From NCBI GenBank assembly GCA_934692905.1, contig CAKUUM010000042.1:1-22130 (forward strand): a DNA stretch of 22,130 nucleotides, read 5' to 3'. Made by a program: the position numbers and the translations under genes. Of the stretch, positions 16,007 through 22,130 are shown piece by piece (the stretch's first letter is position 1; each line of letters begins with the position of its first letter). Below the pieces are notes generated by a model. It was not told the DNA's origin. It made no database searches and saw only the letters and a list, made by a program, of their open reading frames with translations. The stretch is from an uncultured Bacteroidales bacterium. GTDB taxonomy: Bacteria > Bacteroidota > Bacteroidia > Bacteroidales > Paludibacteraceae.

Positions 16007-16741
16007 TTACCACTCCTTCTCGACGCGCCGTTTCTTACCCTGCTGGCGTTGCAGTTTCTCCTGAGTCTCCTGCTCGTCCTGTTCGAGTGCTTGCAGAATC
16101 TGCTCGGCAGTCTCCTTGTCCATCTGCTGGTCCTGCTCCTGCTGTTGCTGCTCCTGATTCTGTTGGTTGTCAGGCTGTTGCTCCTGTTGCTGCGGCTGCT
16201 GTTGTTGCTGCTGCGTGGAGTCGTTCTGCTGTTGCTGGTCCTGCTTCTGGTCTTGGTTCTGCTGTTGTTGCTGCTGTTGCAACTGCTGCATCGCCTTGAC
16301 GAGGTTGTAGCGCGTGTCGTTGTCCTTGGGGTTGCGGCGCAGGGACTCCTGATAAGCGGCTACCGCCTTGTCATACTGCTGCTGGGCGTAGCAGGCGTTG
16401 CCGATATTGTGGTAGGTGGAGGCGAGACGCTCCTTGACTTTGCGGCTGTCTTCGCCGTCTTTTCCCTTCAACTGCTTCTCGGCAAGAGTGTATTGCTCCA
16501 ACGCCTCGGGGTACTTCTCCTGACGGAAGAGTGCGTCGCCGAGGTTGTAGTGCGCCTCAAACGACTGGTCGTTCTTGTCGAGTCCGCGGCGGTAGTCCAC
16601 CTCGGCTTCGCTGAAATTGCCCTGTTCGTACTGCTTGTTGCCGCGGCGCACGTCGCTGCTCTCCTTCTGCGCCATCGCGGCGGGCGCGGCGAGAAGGGCG
16701 GAGGCTATGAGTAGAATGGTGTATATCGGTTTCATGTTCAT
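16007..16741 (-). CDS. batC: BatC: TPR protein with long glutamine-rich tail (244 aa)
   Basis: The start is the ATG at 16741, which forms an ATGA overlap with the batB stop; a longer frame to 16990 is only a shadow of batB. Residues 1-24 are a signal peptide (ending APAAMA). TPR units run from about 30 to 150 (RRGNKQYEQGNFSEAEVDYR, AHYNLGDALFRQEKYPEALEQY, NIGNACYAQQQYDKAVAAYQ). Residues about 150-220 are extremely Gln-rich, followed by a charged end (KKRRVEKEW). BatC is a periplasmic TPR scaffold of the Bat complex. Gln-rich tails occur in other BatC proteins, but the composition here is extreme. Confidence 0.9.
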   Translation of the reverse strand: MNMKPIYTILLIASALLAAPAAMAQKESSDVRRGNKQYEQGNFSEAEVDYRRGLDKNDQSFEAHYNLGDALFRQEKYPEALEQYTLAEKQLKGKDGEDSRKVKERLASTYHNIGNACYAQQQYDKAVAAYQESLRRNPKDNDTRYNLVKAMQQLQQQQQQQNQDQKQDQQQQNDSTQQQQQQPQQQEQQPDNQQNQEQQQQEQDQQMDKETAEQILQALEQDEQETQEKLQRQQGKKRRVEKEW

Positions 16742-17766
16742 TTCTCGTTGAATATGTCCATCTTTGCCAGACGGTGGTTCTTGCGCTCGAGGATGAAGAA
16801 GTCGATGACGAGGAGGAGCAGCGCGATGAGCACGAAGGACTGGTACTGCTCGTTGTAGTCGGCATAGACCTTGGTCTCGAGTTCGGCGGTGGCGATGCGG
16901 TCGAGTTCCTGCTGGAGGGCGCGCATGGCGGTGTTGGTGTTGTCGCAACGGACGTAGATGCCGTTGCCCGCCTGTGCGATTTGCTGGCACATGTCCTCGT
17001 TGAGGCGGCTGACTACCACCTGTCCGGAGCGGTCTTTGATGTAGTTGTTGGTGCCCGCGATGGGTATGGGCGAGCCTTCGGGTTTGCCGATGCCCACGAC
17101 GAAGACCTGTATGCCCAGTTCGCGGGCGTGCTTGGCAGCGGCGATGGCATCGTCCTCGTGGTTCTCACCGTCGGTGATGAGGATGATGGCGCGCCCTGCG
17201 TCCGACTCCTGCGAGCCGAAAGAGCGTATGGAGGTCTCGAGGGCGGCTCCGATAGCCGTGCCCTGGGTGGGTATGAGGGCAGGGGTGATGGTGTTGAGGA
17301 ACATCTTCGCCGACACGTAGTCGCACGTGATGGGCAGTTGGGTGTATGCCTCGCCGGCGAAGACCACCAGCCCGACCTTGTCGTCCACCATGCGGTCAAT
17401 CATCTTGCTGAGCATCTGTTTGGCGCGGTCGAGACGGTTGGGCGCCACGTCCTCCGCCATCATGGAGTTGGAGATGTCGAGGGCAATCATCACCTCGATG
17501 CCCTGTCGCTTGACGGTCTTCTCCTTCTGCCCGTACTGCGGGCGTGCGGCTGCCATGATGAGCAGCGCGAGTGCCACCATGAGGAGGCTGAACTTGACAA
17601 CGGGACGCGCCTTGGAGGCATCGGGCATGAGTTCCGACACCAGTTCGGGGTCGCCGAACTCCGCCAACTGACGGCGTTTGCGACGGGTATAGAGGATGTA
17701 GCCGATGATGAAGACGGGTATCGTCAGCAGCCACCAAAGCATTTCTATGTTAGCAAATCGAAACAT
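16738..17766 (-). CDS. batB: BatB: membrane-anchored von Willebrand A protein (342 aa)
   Basis: A transmembrane helix at about 9-27 and another at about 58-74 precede a VWA domain with an intact MIDAS start D97-x-S99-x-S101 (ALDISNSMMAED). Further VWA features follow (LVVFAGEAYTQLPIT; IILITDGENHED). A final transmembrane helix lies near 312-330 (SFVLIALLLLVIDFFIL). Together these match BatB. It starts 13 nt after the batA stop and overlaps batC by 4 nt. The VWA domain would bind a divalent metal and protein partners, probably BatA and the MoxR ATPase. Confidence 0.93.
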   Translation of the reverse strand: MFRFANIEMLWWLLTIPVFIIGYILYTRRKRRQLAEFGDPELVSELMPDASKARPVVKFSLLMVALALLIMAAARPQYGQKEKTVKRQGIEVMIALDISNSMMAEDVAPNRLDRAKQMLSKMIDRMVDDKVGLVVFAGEAYTQLPITCDYVSAKMFLNTITPALIPTQGTAIGAALETSIRSFGSQESDAGRAIILITDGENHEDDAIAAAKHARELGIQVFVVGIGKPEGSPIPIAGTNNYIKDRSGQVVVSRLNEDMCQQIAQAGNGIYVRCDNTNTAMRALQQELDRIATAELETKVYADYNEQYQSFVLIALLLLVIDFFILERKNHRLAKMDIFNEK

Positions 17767-17779
17767 ATTGTTGGGTCTA

Positions 17780-18766
17780 TTATTCAGTGATGGTGCGCAG
17801 GACGAAGAAACGCAGGATTATCTCCAAGAGCAGGCACGCCAGGGCTGCCAGCAGGAAAGGAGCGAAGTTCTCGGTGCGTTTGGAGTACTCGCGGACACGT
17901 ATCTTGGTCTTCTCGAGTTGGTCAATCTGGTTGTAAATCGCCTTGAGGCTGCTGTTGTCGGTCGCACGGAAATACTCGCCGCCCGTGGTCTGGGCGATGT
18001 TGCGGAGCGTCTGCTCGTCGAACTCGGAGTCCATGGTGCCGTATTGGGTGCCGTAGGGCGTCTGGATGGGCACGCGCACCTTGCCGTAACTGCCCACGCC
18101 GATGGCATAGACACGTATGCCGTAGGTCTTGGCAATCTCGGCGGCGGTCTGCGGGTCAATCTCGCCGCGGTTGTTGCTACCGTCGGTGAGGAGAATGATG
18201 ACCTTGGACTTGGTGGGCGAGTCTTTCATGCGGTTGACGGCATTGGCAAGCCCGAGACCAATGGCGGTGCCGTCCTCAATCATACCGAACTTGACGGCTT
18301 GGAAGAGGTTGACCAGCACGGCATGGTCGGTGGTGAGGGGGCACTGGGTGAAACTCTCGCCCGCGAAGACGACGAGACCTATCTGGTCGTCAGGGCGCGC
18401 GATGACGAAGTCCGTCGCCACGGCTTTGGCAGCCTCCAGACGGTTGGGCTTGAAATCCTCGCCGAGCATGGTGCCCGAGACGTCGAGCGCCATCATGATG
18501 TCGATACCCTCGGTGGACTCGGACTGCCAGCGGTTGCTGAGTTGCGGACGCGCCAATGCAATAGTGAGCAGGATGATGACCGCTACACGCAAGGCGAAAG
18601 GTACATATATAAGGTACGCGCGTGCGCACGTGGGTTGCTGCTGCAAGGTGGCGGTGGAGGACAAGCGGACTGCGGCTTTCGGATTGCGCAGTTTCCAAAT
18701 GAACCACCCCACTACCGGAATGAGCAGCAGCAACAAGAACAAATATCCCGGATTAGCAAAACTCAT
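17780..18766 (-). CDS. batA: BatA: membrane-anchored von Willebrand A protein (328 aa)
   Basis: Transmembrane helices at about 8-25 and 57-73 are followed by a VWA domain with MIDAS D95-x-S97-x-T99 (ALDVSGTMLGEDF). LVVFAGESFTQCPLT and VIILLTDGSNNRGE are further VWA motifs. A closing helix lies near 300-322 (PFLLAALACLLLEIIL). It is a paralogue of BatB directly downstream, and the two likely act as a pair. The ATG overlaps the preceding gene in an ATGA junction. Confidence 0.93.
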   Translation of the reverse strand: MSFANPGYLFLLLLLIPVVGWFIWKLRNPKAAVRLSSTATLQQQPTCARAYLIYVPFALRVAVIILLTIALARPQLSNRWQSESTEGIDIMMALDVSGTMLGEDFKPNRLEAAKAVATDFVIARPDDQIGLVVFAGESFTQCPLTTDHAVLVNLFQAVKFGMIEDGTAIGLGLANAVNRMKDSPTKSKVIILLTDGSNNRGEIDPQTAAEIAKTYGIRVYAIGVGSYGKVRVPIQTPYGTQYGTMDSEFDEQTLRNIAQTTGGEYFRATDNSSLKAIYNQIDQLEKTKIRVREYSKRTENFAPFLLAALACLLLEIILRFFVLRTITE

Positions 18767-19677
18767 ACTTCTTTCTCCTTCTGTTGTTTGTCGTCCTCGG
18801 CGGCTACGGGTGTGGTCTCGCGGACGAACTCGTAGGCGTTGCGCAGACTCTGTTCGTTCTCATCGGGCGTGGCAGTCCACTTGGCGAACTTAACAAGGTC
18901 AGCCAGCGTGAGCATCTTGCGCAGGTGCTCGTAGATGTCCTTCTGGTCTGCCAGCAGGGGCTTCATAGCGCGCAGGGTCTCGTCGGACGTCTGCTCGGTG
19001 CTGCTGACGCCAAAGCGGCGGGAGATGTACTCGCGAATGACATCGGTGAGTTGGGTGTGGTACTCCTTGACCTGCCCTGCCTGCCAAATCTTCTCCTCTT
19101 TGATGCCGTCGAGTTTCTCCAAAGCCACCTCTTCGGCAGGGCGAAGCGGCTCTTTGGGTGCCTCGGGAACGTACTTGCCCGTGTACCGCCCTATGTGGCG
19201 GAGCAGGAAATACAAGCCCACGCCGATACCTGCGATGAGCAGTCCGCCGAGTATCCAGCGGAAGATGCCCCACCACCATATAGGAGCCTTATAGACGCCC
19301 TTGATGTCGGTGATGGCAATGTCGGCAGTGTCTATCTCAAACGGCTGTATCACGTTGAGCATCAGCGGTTCGCTCCACACGGTGTCGTCGCCAGAGGTGA
19401 ATACCAAAGGGCTGATGTAGAACAGCGAATCGGTGAACGAGGTGATGGTGAGGTATTGGTTGTACTGCGTGCGCCCGTCCTGCAGGGTGGCTGTGTCCAC
19501 GATGGTGCGGTCCACAATCTCGATGCCCGGAATCAGGTTGTCGCCCAGCACAGGCATGGCTACCTGCTCGCCCGCCCCGCAAGTGGCTTGCAGGTGGAGG
19601 TCGGTCTGGTCGCCGATAAACAAGGTGGTACTATCAATTGCGGCACTTACCACCAATGCCAATATCGTCATCAACAT
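18763..19677 (-). CDS. BatD-like short membrane protein between DUF58 gene and batA (304 aa)
   Basis: I place the start at the ATG at 19677, which overlaps the DUF58 stop by 7 nt; ATG at 19671 is an alternative. The frame open further upstream to 19836 only shadows the DUF58 gene. Residues 1-13 form a short hydrophobic leader. About 115 residues of exported beta-rich sequence follow (DQTDLHLQATCGAGEQVAMP...). A transmembrane helix lies at 138-160 and a charged cytoplasmic helical domain at about 165-304 (REYISRRFGVSSTEQTSDETLRAM). The cytoplasmic part resembles the C-terminus of BatD, so this may be a shortened BatD paralogue. The position between DUF58 and BatA is standard in Bacteroidota Bat operons. 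Exact role unknown. Confidence 0.75.
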   Translation of the reverse strand: MLMTILALVVSAAIDSTTLFIGDQTDLHLQATCGAGEQVAMPVLGDNLIPGIEIVDRTIVDTATLQDGRTQYNQYLTITSFTDSLFYISPLVFTSGDDTVWSEPLMLNVIQPFEIDTADIAITDIKGVYKAPIWWWGIFRWILGGLLIAGIGVGLYFLLRHIGRYTGKYVPEAPKEPLRPAEEVALEKLDGIKEEKIWQAGQVKEYHTQLTDVIREYISRRFGVSSTEQTSDETLRAMKPLLADQKDIYEHLRKMLTLADLVKFAKWTATPDENEQSLRNAYEFVRETTPVAAEDDKQQKEKEV

Positions 19678-20534
19678 TTGAATAGATGCATTAAGGCTTT
19701 CACATAATCTTCGTCCGTCCGCACGGCTATATGGTTGATTCCCAACTTGGTAAGCAGTTGGTCCCACTCCGCCTCGCTCTGCCTCCACGCCTCGGCGTAG
19801 GCGTTGCGCACGCTCGCAAGGGCGGTGTCCGCCCACACGTCTTTGCCCGTTTCGGCATCACGGAACTTCACCAGTCCGATGTTCGGCATCTCAGCCTCGC
19901 GGCGGTCGTAAATCTGTATAGCGTTGATTTCGTGACGGTTGCCTGCAATCATCAGCGGCTTGTCGAGACTCTTCTGCCCGATGAAGTCGGAGATGAGGAA
20001 TGCCGTGCAACGGCGTTTCTGTGCGCGGGCGAAATACTCCAACGCGCCTGCGATGTCCGTACCCGACGAGGTCGGCTCGAAACTGAGCAACTCGCGGATG
20101 ATGTGCAGGACGTGCGTCTTGCCCTTCTGCGCGGGGATGTATTTCTCAATCTTGTCGGAGAAGAAGATGACGCCCACCTTGTCGTTGTTCTGGATGGTGG
20201 AGAACGCCAGCGTAGCCGCCACTTCCGCCATCATCTCGCGTTTCATCTGGGTGAGCGTACCGAAATTGCGGCTGCCCGACACGTCCACCAGAAGCATCAC
20301 CGTGAGTTCGCGTTCCTCTTCAAACACCTTGATATAAGGCTTGTTGAGGCGCGCGGTCACGTTCCAATCGATAGAGCGCACGTCGTCCCCGGGCTGATAT
20401 TCGCGCACCTCCGAGAACGCCATACCGCGCCCCTTGAACTGGGAGTGGTATTCGCCCGCGAAGATATTGCGACTCAGCGACCGAGTCTTAATCTCAATCT
20501 TCCGAACCCGTTGTAGTAATTCTTCCGAAGTCAT
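19671..20534 (-). CDS. DUF58 protein with VWA-like fold, partner of MoxR (287 aa)
   Basis: Residues 43-77 contain the DUF58 hallmark (EYQPGDDVRSIDWNVTAR ... KVFEEERE), followed by a VWA-like strand and metal-site start D84-x-S86-x-S88 (LLVDVSGS). A length of about 290 residues is normal. DUF58 proteins almost always sit next to moxR and are thought to be MoxR clients or adaptors. It is separated from moxR by 144 nt holding a strong inverted repeat, and overlaps the next gene by 7 nt. Confidence 0.92.
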   Translation of the reverse strand: MTSEELLQRVRKIEIKTRSLSRNIFAGEYHSQFKGRGMAFSEVREYQPGDDVRSIDWNVTARLNKPYIKVFEEERELTVMLLVDVSGSRNFGTLTQMKREMMAEVAATLAFSTIQNNDKVGVIFFSDKIEKYIPAQKGKTHVLHIIRELLSFEPTSSGTDIAGALEYFARAQKRRCTAFLISDFIGQKSLDKPLMIAGNRHEINAIQIYDRREAEMPNIGLVKFRDAETGKDVWADTALASVRNAYAEAWRQSEAEWDQLLTKLGINHIAVRTDEDYVKALMHLFKC

Positions 20535-20540
20535 TTCTTT

Positions 20541-20652
20541 GGGATAAAGGACCGCTTGCTTGCGCGCGCTGAAAGAATACGGAATAAAGATATGTATTGA
20601 CGCTGCATTTCAGTCTTTCAGCGAACCGGTGAGCGGTCTTTATTCCTGATTC
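20541..20652 (-). promoter_or_regulatory. Bistable inverted-repeat element between moxR and the DUF58 gene
   Basis: Fold 1 pairs 20541-20549 with 20638-20646 (one G-U), 20551-20556 with 20632-20637 and 20567-20575 with 20615-20623, about 24 bp in all. Fold 2 pairs 20575-20590 with 20637-20652 (14 of 16) around an inner CGCTG/CAGCG stem. The folds share bases and exclude each other. The element sits inside the operon, 7 nt before the DUF58 ATG, so it could set the amount of DUF58 and Bat proteins relative to MoxR. It could also be an intergenic repeat element. Confidence 0.5.
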
Positions 20653-20657
20653 TTTTA

Positions 20658-20672
20658 GCAGCCAACGGCTGC
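20658..20672 (-). other. Short GC hairpin just after the moxR stop
   Basis: GCAGCC (20658-20663) and GGCTGC (20667-20672) are perfect arms around a 3-nt loop. No U-run follows on the operon strand, so I read it as a possible processing or partial attenuation site. Confidence 0.35.
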
Positions 20673-20678
20673 GGTCTA

Positions 20679-21674
20679 TTAAGGAACTTGTACGGCGTTA
20701 AGTACCTCAGTAATAACATCTTCGGTGGTGAGGTTGTTCGCCTCCGCCTCATAGGTGAGCCCGATACGGTGACGCAGCACATCGTAGCAAACGGCGCGCA
20801 CGTCTTCAGGAATCACGTAGCCGCGGCGGTGGATAAACGCATACGCACGGGCTGCCAAAGCGAGGTTGATGCTGGCACGGGGCGAGCCGCCGAACTGAAT
20901 CATCGGTTTCAGTTTGTCCAAGCCATACGCCTCCGGCTGACGGGTGGCAAACACGATGTCCACGATATATTTCTCAATCTTCTCGTCGAGATACACCTCA
21001 CGCACAATGCGGCGCGCTTTGATAATATCCTCGGTGCTGAGGATAGGCGTTACGACGGTCTTCTCGCCCGTAATGTTCTGACGGATAATCTGTTGCTCCT
21101 CCTCTTTCTTGGGGTAGCCGATGATGACCTTGAGCATGAAACGGTCGGTCTGCGCCTCAGGCAGCGGATACGTACCCTCCTGTTCTATAGGGTTTTGCGT
21201 AGCCAGCACGAGGAACGGCTCGTCCAATTGGAACGTCTGCTCGCCGATGGTGATTTGGCGCTCCTGCATCGCCTCGAGCAACGCGGACTGCACCTTGGCG
21301 GGTGCACGGTTTATCTCGTCGGCGAGTACGAAATTGGCGAAAATAGGACCTTTCTTTATGCGGAATTCCTCCGTCTTCTGCGAGTAGATTTGCGTACCGA
21401 GTACGTCGGCAGGCAGCAAGTCGGGGGTAAACTGAATACGACTGAAGTCGGCTTTTACGAGTTGTGCCAATGTTTTGATTGCCAGCGTCTTTGCCAAACC
21501 GGGCACACCTTCGAGGAGGATATGTCCGTCTGCCAACAGACCAATCAACAGGCTCTCCACGAGGTGCTTCTGACCTACGATGACCTGGTTCATTCCCAAC
21601 GTTAAGGCATCTACGAAAGAACTCTCGCGCTCAATGCGCTCCTGCAGTTCTCGAATATCAACAGTTGTTTGCAT
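20679..21674 (-). CDS. moxR: MoxR-family AAA+ ATPase, first gene of the Bat operon (331 aa)
   Basis: Walker A is GVPGLAKT at 56-63, Walker B is FVLADEIN with D119/E120, and sensor 1 lies in LATQNP (N161). EAQTDRFM (R178) fits the conserved segment after it. A lid domain with GGSPRASINLALAARAYAFIHRRGYVIPEDV ends the protein. All are standard for MoxR (AAA_3 plus lid), normal length about 330. MoxR ATPases act as chaperones that help VWA-domain partners mature, here presumably BatA, BatB and the DUF58 protein. I found no confident consensus promoter upstream. Confidence 0.95.
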   Translation of the reverse strand: MQTTVDIRELQERIERESSFVDALTLGMNQVIVGQKHLVESLLIGLLADGHILLEGVPGLAKTLAIKTLAQLVKADFSRIQFTPDLLPADVLGTQIYSQKTEEFRIKKGPIFANFVLADEINRAPAKVQSALLEAMQERQITIGEQTFQLDEPFLVLATQNPIEQEGTYPLPEAQTDRFMLKVIIGYPKKEEEQQIIRQNITGEKTVVTPILSTEDIIKARRIVREVYLDEKIEKYIVDIVFATRQPEAYGLDKLKPMIQFGGSPRASINLALAARAYAFIHRRGYVIPEDVRAVCYDVLRHRIGLTYEAEANNLTTEDVITEVLNAVQVP

Positions 21675-21904
21675 ATTTATTTTGTTTTTTTATTCACGTA
21701 TTTAATTTATGGTTGTGCTACTTCCGCCGAACCGCATCAAGAGTAAATTTTTGTCGGTTGATTGTGCATTCGCATTACAAAATGATACGGCTGAACGTAG
21801 TTTATGTCCACCACATAATATACAAATACCGTGCCAAAACGTTGTGCCCCCACTTCTGCGAGATAAAGCGACACCCCACCCTACCCCGCACAGGCATCCG
21901 GCGA

Positions 21905-21926
21905 AGTCCCTGTATAGTCCCTACAA
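21905..21926. repeat. Two 11-bp repeats AGTCCCTNNAN upstream of moxR
   Basis: AGTCCCTGTAT (21905-21915) is followed directly by AGTCCCTACAA (21916-21926). The period is the same as in the arrays at 15890 and 21938. Two copies alone could be chance. Confidence 0.4.
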
Positions 21927-21937
21927 GGTCGGCGGAA

Positions 21938-21980
21938 TCACATACTAATCACATACTAACCACATACTAATCACATACAC
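21938..21980. repeat. Tandem 11-bp repeats TCACATACTAA, nearly four copies
   Basis: Units start at 21938, 21949, 21960 and 21971, with one C for T change in the third and a changed end in the fourth. The array lies in the gene-free region 21675-22130 upstream of moxR. Apart from this array and its two neighbours I see nothing else there that I can name. Confidence 0.85.
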
Positions 21981-22005
21981 TTAGCCCGACAAATACACGA
22001 GAAAC

Positions 22006-22050
22006 AATGCGCAATGCACAATGCGTAATGCGTAATGCGCAATGTACAAT
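22006..22050. repeat. Six tandem 7-bp AATGCGN units
   Basis: Heptamers AATGCGC, AATGCAC, AATGCGT, AATGCGT, AATGCGC and AATGTAC follow one another from 22006 to 22047, with a partial AAT after them. The AATGCGC units contain the short palindrome TGCGCA across their joins. It looks like a slippage-prone intergenic repeat. Confidence 0.8.
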
Positions 22051-22130
22051 AAAAAGACGTGAGTTCGATATAAGGGTTGTTTTCAGTCAAAAGATAGTGA
22101 GTTGTGTAGAATGTTCAAATTGGAGATTTA

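Noticed and set aside
16004..16714. Long plus-strand ORF rich in leucine
   Set aside because: It is the antisense reading of the CAG-rich batC gene; poly-Leu arises from CTG/TTG on the opposite strand.
16774..18835. Long plus-strand ORFs of 338 and 376 codons
   Set aside because: They lie opposite batB and batA, which have clear domains and operon structure; GC-rich codons leave the opposite strand open.
18763..19836. 357-residue version of the BatD-like protein
   Set aside because: The first 53 residues are Arg-rich and overlap the DUF58 gene; the hydrophobic leader starts at the ATG at 19677.
21675..21970. Plus-strand ORF of 101 codons upstream of moxR
   Set aside because: Composition is not protein-like (many His, Cys, Arg and Tyr), it runs through the repeat arrays, and it has no recognisable domain or promoter.
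21938..22050. CRISPR array
   Set aside because: Units are only 11 and 7 bp, directly abutting, with no spacers and no cas genes.
22051..22130. Possible insertion-sequence end at the window edge
   Set aside because: No inverted repeat partner, target duplication or transposase frame is visible in the remaining 80 bases.

Overview
The window looks like a chromosomal segment from a Bacteroidales (Bacteroidota) species. The evidence is a complete Bat aerotolerance operon, a type IX secretion cargo protein with a C-terminal sorting domain, and promoters of the Bacteroidota type (TTTG, 20 bp, TAnnTTTG) with few Shine-Dalgarno sites. I cannot name the genus.

Layout. (1) 1-215: start of dnaK on the minus strand, cut by the window edge. 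(2) 479-4819: a plus-strand pair, a 1286-residue T9SS cargo protein and a small exported protein with a C-terminal membrane segment. (3) 5082-6470, minus: a stand-alone P-loop ATPase with a DUF234-type nuclease-like tail and its own canonical promoter. (4) 6764-12969, minus: an AT-rich accessory island that reads like a defence locus. In transcription order it holds a Panacea-domain (DUF4065) antitoxin, a GNAT-fold protein 3 nt downstream, an RloC/PrrC-like anticodon-nuclease candidate, a strongly structured intergenic element, a TaqI/Eco57I-type adenine methyltransferase, and a type II restriction-enzyme gene broken by one in-frame amber codon. (5) 13224-21674, minus: the GC-richer Bat operon, moxR, DUF58, a BatD-like membrane protein, batA, batB, batC, batD, batE, mostly joined by ATGA-type overlaps. 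(6) 21675-22130: no gene, but three short tandem-repeat arrays.

How the genes fit together. The antitoxin and GNAT genes have the spacing of a toxin-antitoxin pair. The ATPase behind them carries a zinc-hook-like CxxC and a C-terminal R-x3-E...H set like the PrrC catalytic triad, so two potentially tRNA-directed effectors may share one Panacea antitoxin. The ATPase sits next to a restriction-modification pair, as PrrC and RloC often do. The 421-nt gap between ATPase and methyltransferase holds an exact -7 box and then about 170 nt that fold into a four-way, cloverleaf-like structure. A hairpin ending 4 nt before the methyltransferase ATG has an 8-nt loop segment complementary to an upstream element. 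This is the best candidate for something undescribed.

The Bat operon encodes a MoxR AAA+ chaperone, von Willebrand A proteins and TPR proteins, predicted to act together at the inner membrane and periplasm. Two of its junctions hold unexpected repeats or switch-like inverted repeats. All calls come from reading the sequence; no searches or folding programs were run.
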